64,000 nucleotides of DNA from Streptomyces sp. 1-11 (GTDB lineage Bacteria; Actinomycetota; Actinomycetes; Streptomycetales; Streptomycetaceae), in NCBI RefSeq assembly GCF_007176755.1, contig NZ_BJTV01000001.1:62001-126000 (forward strand), read 5' to 3'. The notes under the pieces are model-generated. The model was not told the DNA's origin. It searched no databases and saw nothing but the letters and a program-made list of their open reading frames with translations. Below are positions 47,878 through 55,967 of this stretch, piece by piece (positions within the stretch are counted from its first letter, which is position 1; each line of letters opens with the position of its first letter). The translations under genes were made by a program, and so were the position numbers.

Positions 47878-48600
47878 CTATTGCCTTCCGAGAATCGGCG
47901 CGTACAGCCGGTGCAGCAGCCACTCTGCTGACTGTGCAGTGTGGCGCAGATGCTTGAGCGTCACAGCGGCGTCTTCCTGATCGCCCAGATCGATCACCCA
48001 AGCTTCGAGCTGACGCATGGTCATGTTGCGAGCAGCCGCTCGCGCGCCGAACGTCTTTCCCTTCGCGCGGACCTCCGCGGCATCCTCAGGGTGCTCACGC
48101 AGCCAGTCGTACGCCTTGGTGAAGTCACGGCGGTGGGTACGCAGACGCTCGCGCAGGTTCTCCGCCACGCCGATGTACAGCGGTGAGGAGAACACCGGGG
48201 AGGCCATCTCCAAAATGGTGGCCATCACCCGCCGCCGCTCCTGGCTGTCCAGCGAGTTCATGAGTATCGCTAGTCGCTTGTCCTCTTCCGCGGAGGAGGC
48301 ATCCGCGTCCTCATTGGGTTGGCGCAGCGGCGTATCCAGCTCGAGGTCGCCCTCCCAGGCGGCGCCGTAGGAACCGCGTCCGCGCAAGGAGATGGGCAGC
48401 GGCTCGTAGTAGCCCGCATACCTTCTGAGCAATCGCAGGAAGCCGTCAATGGCTTGATCGCCCTGCGGGCTCGGTTGCATCTTCCAGTCATGCGGACTCG
48501 CCCGAAAGCTCACATACCAGGCATACAGACCAGGAGCCTCAGGCGCTTCATCGACGTCCAGCATGGAGTAGCGGCTATGCGAGAGAGTATTCAAGGCCAA
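47878..48600 (-). CDS. GIY-YIG nuclease-like protein
   Basis: 240 residues; first gene of the nine-gene operon. GLYAWYV at 24-30 and SPLYIGVAENLRERLRTHRR at 139-158 fit the two strands of a GIY-YIG domain (here G-L-Y and L-Y-I-G), with Arg on the following helix. A 110-residue insertion separates the two strands, which is unusual. A late MRQLEAWVIDLGDQ might provide the metal-binding Glu. Nuclease activity is plausible, not certain. Confidence 0.62.
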   Translation of the reverse strand: MALNTLSHSRYSMLDVDEAPEAPGLYAWYVSFRASPHDWKMQPSPQGDQAIDGFLRLLRRYAGYYEPLPISLRGRGSYGAAWEGDLELDTPLRQPNEDADASSAEEDKRLAILMNSLDSQERRRVMATILEMASPVFSSPLYIGVAENLRERLRTHRRDFTKAYDWLREHPEDAAEVRAKGKTFGARAAARNMTMRQLEAWVIDLGDQEDAAVTLKHLRHTAQSAEWLLHRLYAPILGRQ

Positions 48601-49465
48601 TGTCCCTCATTCACCCGCGCGTAGGGAACTATTCAGCCCGACCGCGCTTCCCCGAGCAAGACCGCTCGCGCGGTGCGATCGGGTCAGCGAAACGCCCACC
48701 CGACTCGTCTGCGCATGGATGCCGTATCGCAGCGGCGCACCACTAGGGGCCTTGGCGTATACCTGCACTGATCCTTGACCCTCTCCCCCGGACGCGACAG
48801 CGCCCCCGCAGGTTGCACCATCAGCCGTTTGTGAAAAATTAGCGTAGGCGATCACACTGACACACAGGGCTCCCACAAGGTTGCCCATGGATACCTGTTC
48901 GTGATCTAGCCCGCCTCACCTAGGCACCCCGGACCGCCTCCAGCGCCGCACGGGCGACGCCAGCAACCTTCCACCTCACCTAAGGGCCTGTCACCTGCGG
49001 GCACGGCGGCCATCAACTGCCGTACACATAGGGACGCCAACCGCTCCACCCAGACCTCGACAGACTTGCCTTCGAATCCCGGCACGACCCGCGTACCTGC
49101 CGTACCCCGATGGAGACGGCAACACCTCACCCCACCTCGAAGTGCTTGACCATTACACCATTCACAATATGACCACATGAAGGTCGCCTGCGCCAGGTGC
49201 AGTTCCAGGAGCGTTACACCTGAGCAACGGCATGATTTGCGGATCATGGGGGGAGAAAGCCATATACCAGGAGGAGTCGCCGAGTTTTGGGCACGAGGCA
49301 GGAAGCTCCGGCCCACCGCCTGGACCCCCGATTCTCGAGACGGGCCAGCGAGCAACAGGGCGGAGTAGCGCTACAGCGGCAGCATTCTGCCGCTCGGGAA
49401 GGCAGATACGCCGATCCCCCCAGGACGGACTCCATGGGGGGATCGATAAGAGGCGCATCAGACAG
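48601..49465. other. Gap between dndE and the nine-gene operon
   Basis: 865 bp. It should hold the end of the dndBCDE transcript and the promoter of the operon starting at 48600. A 93-codon minus-strand frame at 48607-48888 starts with a short hydrophobic segment (MGNLVGALCVSVIAYANF) but has poor codon bias and no ribosome site. I see no convincing gene, and no copy of the GTACGT-N10-ACGTAC repeat. Confidence 0.4.
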
Positions 49466-49843
49466 TCACGTCACGACGGCGCCGACCATTCCTTCGATCG
49501 TGGCCATCTGTTTGTCAGCACCGAGGTAGCCGATGCCACGGTGCAGATGCACGGTCAGGATGCGCTGGATGTTCTCGTCGGTAGGCTCCTCGCCTATGGC
49601 AACGCAGCGCTGTTTAAGCAGGGCCAGGTAGAGGTCACCGTGCTGACCGGCGAACGTCTTCCAGCTCATCTCGACGTTGGAGTCGGTGACGATGTCCTTC
49701 ACCAGCGGAGTGGAGGGGTCCTTCAACGACAGCAGCAGCGCCCAGCGGCACAGCACGTTCCACTGAGTGATGCCGGTGGTGCGCTTGAGATAGATCAACC
49801 GGTCCTTAGCAGGCTGAGACAGGCGGACGTTGTCAACCGACAT
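49466..49843 (-). CDS. dndE: DNA sulfur modification protein DndE
   Basis: 125 residues from ATG 49843 (MSVDNVRLSQPAKDRLIYLK), which overlaps the end of dndD by 11 bp. DndE is a small helical DNA-binding (nicked-DNA) subunit of the phosphorothioate modification complex. TGITQWNVLCRWALLLSL and the basic surface fit the family. It is the last gene of dndBCDE. Confidence 0.93.
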   Translation of the reverse strand: MSVDNVRLSQPAKDRLIYLKRTTGITQWNVLCRWALLLSLKDPSTPLVKDIVTDSNVEMSWKTFAGQHGDLYLALLKQRCVAIGEEPTDENIQRILTVHLHRGIGYLGADKQMATIEGMVGAVVT

Positions 49844-51860
49844 GCTGCACTCCTGCGTTCCACCAGTAGCCCTCGACAACGCTGGTGGTGAACTCAGTAT
49901 CGTCGTGGACGAGCGTATAGGTGTGGGCGACGGACTTCTTCAAACGGCCTAGCAGGTACTCGTCGATCTCCTCGTCGGTGGAGAGCAGGAGGACCTGGTC
50001 ACTGGCATTGGGGAAGTAGCGGTCGACGAGGTGCTCACGGTGACGGCTATCGAGACGCCCCAGGGGGGTGTCGATCACACTGGGCAGCCTATTGCCAGCA
50101 ACCCGCATCAGGCCCCACAGCAGCGAGACGGCCAGAAGCTGGCGCTCTCCCGCGCTCAGGCGCGCAGGGTCGATGGCCTCGCCCTCAGCGTCAGCAAGGG
50201 TGAGCGTGAACTTGTCGGTGTCGATACGCAGATCATGCACGAGAGACTGCTTGCGCATGAGGGCCCTGAAGCTTTGCAGGACAGCCACTTCAAGCCGGCT
50301 GATGTGCCGTTCAAGGAGCGCGGAACCGAAGCGTTCGAGGGTGTCGCGAGCCTTCTCGGAGTACTTGATGATCCGCTCGACTTCTTCCGCCTTGACCTTA
50401 GTGCGGACGAACTCCTTATGGGCGCGCTCCAGCAGGGTGGTCACGTGCTCACGACGCCGCTTGAGGTCATCCAGCTTGGCCGCTGCGCGGTCGCAGGAGG
50501 CCTCACAACGGGCAACCTCCACGATCTGCTCGTCGCGGGCCGCTTGTAGGGCCTCGACCTTGTGCTGGGCGGGCACGCCGGCGAGTTGCCGGTCCAGCTG
50601 ATCAAGCTGTTCGGCGAGTTCAGCGGCGCTGTGTAGCAGCTGTGTGGACCGCTGGGTGTCCCGCTGGAGCAGTTCGTCGAGGACGGTGAGCTGAGCCAGC
50701 GCATCGTGTGGCAGCCGCAGATCCACCGGCAGCCGTGTCTTGGCGGCGCGCTCGGCGCGGTCGTCGTCCAGACTCTTGATGACCTTGGCGCGGACGCTGT
50801 CGGGCATCAGCTCCAGCAGCCACCGGTCCCGCTCCTGCAGGACCTCAAGGACCTGAGCTGACTGTTGGGCTTCCTGCTCACTCATGGCTTGTTGGCGCAC
50901 GTCAGCCAGGAGAGGCTTGACCATCAGCAGTGGTAGCGGTCCAGCAGCGAGCTGCGTGAGCTCCGCACGCACTTGGGTCAGCTGGGCAAGGGCCTGCTTC
51001 TTGTCGTTCTCCAGCTCGACGCGCCGTGTGAACAGCTCACCGCCCTCGTCGGCGAACGCCTTTTCCAGGCTCTCCAGCTTGCGTAGCGCCTTACCGAGCT
51101 CGCTGCGGGACTGGGCGAGCTCTTGGTGGGCGACGTCGTATTGGGACAGCACCGCATCGCGTTCGGTTTCCTGGGTGCGAATGTTGTCCAGGAGGTGCTG
51201 TTCTTCGTCGGAAAGTTTCTGGCGCCGCTGCAGGGCCAGAAGGTCGTTGCGCAGCTGCTGGACGGTGCTGACACCCAGCAGAGAGTGCACGGCCGACTCG
51301 ATGACGGACGCCGCCCGCTCGGGGTTGGCCAGCGACTCGATCTTCTCGCCGTCGAAGAAGGCGAGGGAGGCGATTTCCAGCGGCAGCAGTGACTCGACGT
51401 GGTCGGCCCAGCCCTCGCTGAGTAGCCGGTTGAACTTCCCTTCCGGCGCCGTGTTGCGCTGAGTCTTCACCCGCTCGCCGTAGGTCTCGTCGACGTAGAC
51501 GTTGAGGAACTCTTTGAGCGTTTTACCACTAACGTGCCAGCTGCGGACGACACGGTAGTGGTGCTCTTGCCCACCGGTCATGACAGTGAACTCGAGGGTG
51601 ATGGCAGAGCCGCGGCTGGGGTCGGCCTTACGGTTGATGCTCTCCCGCAGGTACGTCTCGTACGCCTTGGTTCCGCGGCCACTGCAGCGTGCACGGTTGC
51701 CATAAAGCGCCAGCTGGATGGCGTCGAGCAGGGTCGTCTTGCCGCACCCGTTCAACCCGCCAATCAGGATGATCGGCTTGTTCTTCTTGGGGGTGAGGTC
51801 GAGAGACTGCTTGCCGCGGTAGGCCCCGAATTCTTCGAGGGTGATCTTACGCAGGAGCAT
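49833..51860 (-). CDS. dndD: DNA sulfur modification ATPase DndD
   Basis: 675 residues, SMC/Rad50-like. Walker A IGGLNGCGKTTLLDAIQLAL at about 33-52 and a C-terminal ARLSAGERQLLAVSLLWGLM ABC signature with VIDTPLGRLDSRHRE (Walker B/D-loop); a long coiled coil lies between. DndD supplies ATPase activity and probably DNA nicking during sulfur incorporation. It overlaps dndC by 14 bp. Confidence 0.95.
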   Translation of the reverse strand: MLLRKITLEEFGAYRGKQSLDLTPKKNKPIILIGGLNGCGKTTLLDAIQLALYGNRARCSGRGTKAYETYLRESINRKADPSRGSAITLEFTVMTGGQEHHYRVVRSWHVSGKTLKEFLNVYVDETYGERVKTQRNTAPEGKFNRLLSEGWADHVESLLPLEIASLAFFDGEKIESLANPERAASVIESAVHSLLGVSTVQQLRNDLLALQRRQKLSDEEQHLLDNIRTQETERDAVLSQYDVAHQELAQSRSELGKALRKLESLEKAFADEGGELFTRRVELENDKKQALAQLTQVRAELTQLAAGPLPLLMVKPLLADVRQQAMSEQEAQQSAQVLEVLQERDRWLLELMPDSVRAKVIKSLDDDRAERAAKTRLPVDLRLPHDALAQLTVLDELLQRDTQRSTQLLHSAAELAEQLDQLDRQLAGVPAQHKVEALQAARDEQIVEVARCEASCDRAAAKLDDLKRRREHVTTLLERAHKEFVRTKVKAEEVERIIKYSEKARDTLERFGSALLERHISRLEVAVLQSFRALMRKQSLVHDLRIDTDKFTLTLADAEGEAIDPARLSAGERQLLAVSLLWGLMRVAGNRLPSVIDTPLGRLDSRHREHLVDRYFPNASDQVLLLSTDEEIDEYLLGRLKKSVAHTYTLVHDDTEFTTSVVEGYWWNAGVQHVG

Positions 51861-53427
51861 CGAGTTCGTTTTCGTCGTCGAAGGTCAGGTTCTCGGCGAT
51901 GTCGTCACGCCACTTTTTCTTGCGCGTAGCGAATTCCACGGCGTCTTCGTGGTTGTCGTAGTAACCCTTCTGCACAGCTTGCTCAAGGGCTTGGAAAAGG
52001 CCGGAGCGGCGGGCCATGGTGCGGTACTTCCGCTCGACGGCGAGAAGTTCGCGGACCATGTCGTAGTGCAGGTCGTCGCCGTCGCAGACCTGCTTGAGGA
52101 CATCCATCTCGTCGGAGCCCATGACAAGCTGCTCATCCAACGGTCCGCCCGGGAACGGCTCGCCGGTAGCGTCCTGGTAGATCCGCGGCAAGCTGTCCTC
52201 GACCTCATGCTTGTCGAACACCCAGATCCGGCGGATCTCATGGAGTTCGTCGAGCGTGATGAGTTCGATGTTCTGCACGTGCTCGGGGGCGTGAGCACGG
52301 ATCCATGTTTGCGCCTGGAGCAGCTCCTTGAGCCACCCTTCGCGGTAGGACTGCAGATAGGGGCCATGGATGGCTCCGTCGTTGAACAGCATCACCTTGC
52401 CGTTCATACGGCGGAAGTCACGGGCCGGCTTGTCCGGGCGCGGGAACGGTGCCTTACGGCCAGGCGGAAGGTCGGGGTCGCCCTCCTCGTAGTGACCGAA
52501 GGGTGCATCGAGCTTGTTGCGCAGATCCAGCAGGGGGAGCATCCACTCCTTCTCCTCGTCGTTCTGGATCATGGCGGACATGGACTTGTCCTGCTCGACG
52601 AGGGTGCAGGTCCAGCAGCCGAAGCGGCTGGAGCCGCACGAGGGGGTGGTGGAGTCGACCACGAGGGGGCATTCGCCGTCCCCGGATGCACCCTGGTACA
52701 TGGTGAGCAGGTCCTGATTGTTGTAGCCCCAGGGGTTGGGCTTTTGCATCAGGAACTCCCAGACATCGTCGTTGGTCCAGTCCTCAACGGGGCTGTAGAC
52801 GAGGGAGTTGGGCAGGTTGGCGTTGGGGGAGAGGCGGTCGCGCACGCGTCGCTTCTCGTGCTTCTCCATGGCGCGGGCGCGGGCTTGGCTCTCTGCCTTG
52901 CGAATGCCCAACACCATGATCGCTTCGCCGTGGGCAGCGACCACGCTGCGGATGAAGCTGTTCGACGGCTTGATCTTCAGTCGCTCGGTGCACCAGCGGA
53001 ACTTCGGGCGCGGGGCCGGATAGCCGCGGCCGATCAGGTTCACCCAGAAGGTGTCCTTTATCTCTGGCGTAAGACGGTGCGGCTCGATCGGCAGGCTCTG
53101 TGCCTGCGCCGCGTCCTGCATGGTGCCTAGAGAAGCAGAGACCCAGGCGGCGACGACGGGATTCTCCACGAGGGTGTCAGTGGAGATGACGTGCACGGCC
53201 TTGGTGCGCTGCTCGGCGGGCAGGTCTGCGAGGGCCATCCACACCAGCTGCAGGACGGCGGTGGAGTCCTTACCTCCGCTGTAGCCGATGACCCAAGGCA
53301 CCTGGTCGGCGGTGTAGAGCTCGCGGATCTCCTCGGTGAGCTCGTTTACGACCTCGTCCAGCGAACGGCCGTTGAAGGGCTTGCGGCGTACGGGGGTGAG
53401 CCCGAGGTTGAGGGGGATGGTGGTCAT
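51847..53427 (-). CDS. dndC: DNA phosphorothioation sulfurtransferase DndC
   Basis: 526 residues, PAPS-reductase-like. The ATP pyrophosphatase loop is VIGYSGGKDSTAVLQL (SGGKDS at 50-55). Cys residues at about 146, 264, 271 and 274 (SCGSSRFGCWTC) are placed to hold the 4Fe-4S cluster that accepts sulfur from DndA. It is longer than PAPS reductases because of a C-terminal helical domain. It overlaps dndB by 4 bp. Confidence 0.96.
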   Translation of the reverse strand: MTTIPLNLGLTPVRRKPFNGRSLDEVVNELTEEIRELYTADQVPWVIGYSGGKDSTAVLQLVWMALADLPAEQRTKAVHVISTDTLVENPVVAAWVSASLGTMQDAAQAQSLPIEPHRLTPEIKDTFWVNLIGRGYPAPRPKFRWCTERLKIKPSNSFIRSVVAAHGEAIMVLGIRKAESQARARAMEKHEKRRVRDRLSPNANLPNSLVYSPVEDWTNDDVWEFLMQKPNPWGYNNQDLLTMYQGASGDGECPLVVDSTTPSCGSSRFGCWTCTLVEQDKSMSAMIQNDEEKEWMLPLLDLRNKLDAPFGHYEEGDPDLPPGRKAPFPRPDKPARDFRRMNGKVMLFNDGAIHGPYLQSYREGWLKELLQAQTWIRAHAPEHVQNIELITLDELHEIRRIWVFDKHEVEDSLPRIYQDATGEPFPGGPLDEQLVMGSDEMDVLKQVCDGDDLHYDMVRELLAVERKYRTMARRSGLFQALEQAVQKGYYDNHEDAVEFATRKKKWRDDIAENLTFDDENELDAPA

Positions 53428-54563
53428 GCCTCGCCTCGCAGGTATGCGTCTTCCACGCGCTGTTCTTCTGGGCTCAGCTCCAGACCCAGATGCTTGCGCA
53501 GGTAATTAACGGTAAGTGTCACGTTTTGGTGACTTTTGGAGACGCGACCACCGACGATGGCGCGCCCCTCCCAGTCTGCGTTGGTTCGGCTCCAATCCAC
53601 GTGCTTCAGCGGAGCCAAACGCTTCTTCCACGCAGCTGCCTTGGTGGACTCCCGCAGGAGGGAGTTGCCGACACGACCCAGCGCATGCAGGGCGATTCCG
53701 TGGCTGTGGATGAAGTCCCGGCGCATCTCCTGAGCGGACAGCTGCTTGTCACGCACCATCGTCCACTCGGGCAGCGCCGCATCCACGGCCTCCCAGAACG
53801 ACTGCGCCAGCCGGCTGGCCTCCTCCTGCTTCAACTCGAGGCCCTGGAGCAGGGACTGGTTGCCGAAGTACAAGGCGCTCAGGGTGAACAGCTTGCGGGA
53901 CCGGGCGGACAAGGTGCTCTTTTCCATCTCCACAAAACCCTTGAAGATGACCGAGCGCTCGGTGAGGGTCCGGGTGATCTGCGCGTTGACGTCCCGGTGG
54001 TCGTAGAGGACACCGATGGAGCGCGCCGGACGGACGGCGTGCCGATTGAGGTCGGCAAACATCTGCTGAGAGCGGGCGAGCCCAGTGTCGTGGAAGAAGA
54101 CCACGGCGATGGTCTCATCCCCCAGATCGGGGTTCTCCTTCAACGCAAGCTCGATGGCGGCGCGGCGGTGCTGCCCGTCATTGATGAGGAAGCGTGCATC
54201 CATCGGGATGCGCAGTTGCCCCGTACGGTGCGCGGCGCCCTCTGCGCCCTGACTTTCGAACACCATGTCCCCGTCCACGGAAGCGGTCAGGGCACTGAAC
54301 ACGTAGTCCTCGGGGTTGTCCAGGATATAGCGGGCGAGCGCCGGCAGACGTCCTTTGTTCAGGACGCGCTGGGCTCTCAGGTCAGCGGAAAGATCATCTT
54401 CGTCAAAGAGGAAGATCTTCGGGATGAGCCGCAGCGGGCACATCGACGCATAGAACTCCCGCCCCGCCTGCACCCCGCGGATCGCAGGGAAGGTGTACTC
54501 AAAACCATTCGACACTCGCGAGACGACCCGCCCCGCAGCCTTACTCGCCGCTTCAGTCTGCAC
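53424..54563 (-). CDS. dndB: DNA sulfur modification protein DndB
   Basis: 379 residues with DGQHR at 129-133 (FLINDGQHRRAAIELAL). DndB binds DNA, reduces modification level and represses dnd transcription in studied systems. It is first in dndBCDE and has the inverted repeats at 54583 and 54755 in its upstream region, as expected for an autoregulated gene. The ATG at 54563 was taken as the start. Confidence 0.94.
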   Translation of the reverse strand: MQTEAASKAAGRVVSRVSNGFEYTFPAIRGVQAGREFYASMCPLRLIPKIFLFDEDDLSADLRAQRVLNKGRLPALARYILDNPEDYVFSALTASVDGDMVFESQGAEGAAHRTGQLRIPMDARFLINDGQHRRAAIELALKENPDLGDETIAVVFFHDTGLARSQQMFADLNRHAVRPARSIGVLYDHRDVNAQITRTLTERSVIFKGFVEMEKSTLSARSRKLFTLSALYFGNQSLLQGLELKQEEASRLAQSFWEAVDAALPEWTMVRDKQLSAQEMRRDFIHSHGIALHALGRVGNSLLRESTKAAAWKKRLAPLKHVDWSRTNADWEGRAIVGGRVSKSHQNVTLTVNYLRKHLGLELSPEEQRVEDAYLRGEA

Positions 54564-54582
54564 CCGTGCACTCTAGCGTGTC

Positions 54583-54606
54583 CGTACGTCTCCTGAGAAA
54601 CGTACG
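54583..54606. promoter_or_regulatory. Inverted repeat near the dndB start, probable DndB operator
   Basis: CGTACGT-N10-ACGTACG is a perfect 7-bp-arm repeat 19 bp upstream of dndB. A further ACGTAC at 54621 extends the array with a different spacing. Each arm core GTACGT/ACGTAC is itself palindromic. Confidence 0.75.
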
Positions 54607-54754
54607 TCACCTTCGTCTCGACGTACCCAGGTGCGGAAAATGACGTCCCACTCCCCGGCGGTGCGTCTGGAGCTCACAGAGCGGCAGGGACAGACATCGC
54701 AAGTACGGTGTCCACATGCCAAGGTGGCGGCTTCATGCACTGCGGTCCCAGCGT

Positions 54755-54776
54755 GTACGTTAATCACTTGACGTAC
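54755..54776. promoter_or_regulatory. Inverted repeat near the dndA start, probable DndB operator
   Basis: GTACGT-N10-ACGTAC, the same arms and spacing as at 54584-54605, 30 bp upstream of dndA. Two identical architectures 171 bp apart on a divergent promoter suggest one regulator for both transcripts. Confidence 0.75.
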
Positions 54777-54806
54777 GACCTGTTGTAGAAGCGTGCAAAG
54801 AGGCGG

Positions 54807-55961
54807 GTGAGCGCCGTGGTGGCGTATCTGGATGTGGCGGCGACGACGCGGGTGGATCCCAGAGTCGCCGAGGTCGTCCTGCACTGGATGACCGAAGACT
54901 TCGGCAACGCCGGCAGCCGCACCCACGAGTACGGTGCACGCGCCAAGAAGGCTGTGCAACAGGCGCGTTCCTTCATCGCCGGCACCGTCGGCGCCAAAAC
55001 GGAAGAAGTAATCTTCACCAGCGGGGCGACGGAGTCCAACAACATCGCTCTGCTCGGACTGGCGCCGCACGGCGAGCTCACGGGGCGCAAGCACATCATC
55101 ACCTCCGCCATCGAGCACAAGGCGGTACTGGAGCCACTGACACACCTACGCGACACCCGCGGCTTCGAGGTCGACTTCCTCTCCCCCGGCCCCAGCGGCC
55201 GCATCACCGCCGACGCCGTGCTGGAGCGGCTACGCCCGGACACCCTGGCGGTGTCGCTGATGCACGTCAACAACGAAACCGGCGTCATCCAGCCGGTAGC
55301 CGAACTCGCCGAGAAGCTGCGCGTCACGCCCACCTATCTGCACGTCGACGCCGCTCAGGGCTACGGCAAGGTCCCCGCCGACCTGATGGCGCCCATCGAC
55401 CTGATCAGCATCTCCGGCCACAAGATCGGCGCCCCGAAGGGCGTCGGCGCTCTGATCACCCGCCGGCGGGGATGGGACAAGGTACCGCTGGAACCGATCA
55501 TGTTCGGCGGTGGACAGGAGCGCAAACTACGCCCCGGCACCCTCGCTGTTCCATTGATCATGGGCCTGTGCGAGGCCGCGAAGATCTTCACCGAGAGCCG
55601 GGCAACATGGGAGCGGGAGGCGAAGGCGATGCGCGAGCGGATCCTTGCTGCGCTCAGCGCGACGCGCTTCCGCCTCAACGGAGACCCGGAGCACAGCGTC
55701 CCCCACATCCTCAACGTCAGCTTCGATGAGCTGAATGCCGAAGCACTCATCGTCCGCCTCAAAGACCAGGTCGCCATCGCCACCGGCTCGGCCTGCACCA
55801 GCGCCTCTTACACCCCCAGCCATGTCCTTCAGGCGATGGGCCTGGACGACGCGGTGGCTGCCAACGGGCTCCGTCTTTCCTGGTTCCCTTCCCAGGCAGC
55901 CGATTTCGATCCCCTCCCGCTCGCCGAGACCATCGCCAGCATGCAGCCCCAGGAAGGTTGA
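54807..55961 (+). CDS. dndA: Cysteine desulfurase DndA
   Basis: 384 residues if started at GTG 54807; GTGs at 54816 and 54819 are alternatives and the ribosome site AAAGAGG (54797-54803) does not decide. IscS-type PLP enzyme giving sulfur from L-Cys to DndC. The PLP lysine is Lys206 in SISGHKIGAPKG; the persulfide Cys is Cys330 in GSACTSASYTPSHV. It diverges from dndBCDE across 243 bp, as in the Streptomyces lividans dnd locus. Confidence 0.96.
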   Translation: MSAVVAYLDVAATTRVDPRVAEVVLHWMTEDFGNAGSRTHEYGARAKKAVQQARSFIAGTVGAKTEEVIFTSGATESNNIALLGLAPHGELTGRKHIITSAIEHKAVLEPLTHLRDTRGFEVDFLSPGPSGRITADAVLERLRPDTLAVSLMHVNNETGVIQPVAELAEKLRVTPTYLHVDAAQGYGKVPADLMAPIDLISISGHKIGAPKGVGALITRRRGWDKVPLEPIMFGGGQERKLRPGTLAVPLIMGLCEAAKIFTESRATWEREAKAMRERILAALSATRFRLNGDPEHSVPHILNVSFDELNAEALIVRLKDQVAIATGSACTSASYTPSHVLQAMGLDDAVAANGLRLSWFPSQAADFDPLPLAETIASMQPQEG

Positions 55962-55967
55962 CCAGCC

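Noticed and set aside
33557..48600. DndF/DndG/DndH restriction genes, BREX or DISARM
   Set aside because: No protein has the expected DndF/G/H sizes or motifs; there is no PglZ/BrxC-type pair and no DrmA/DrmB set, and the SF2 helicase carries a PLD domain instead.
48607..48888. 93-codon minus-strand frame with hydrophobic start
   Set aside because: No ribosome site, weak codon bias and an Arg/Ser-rich tail; insufficient to call a gene.
48906..49355. 149-codon minus-strand frame between dndE and the operon
   Set aside because: Composition is irregular, there is no ribosome site and no family resemblance.
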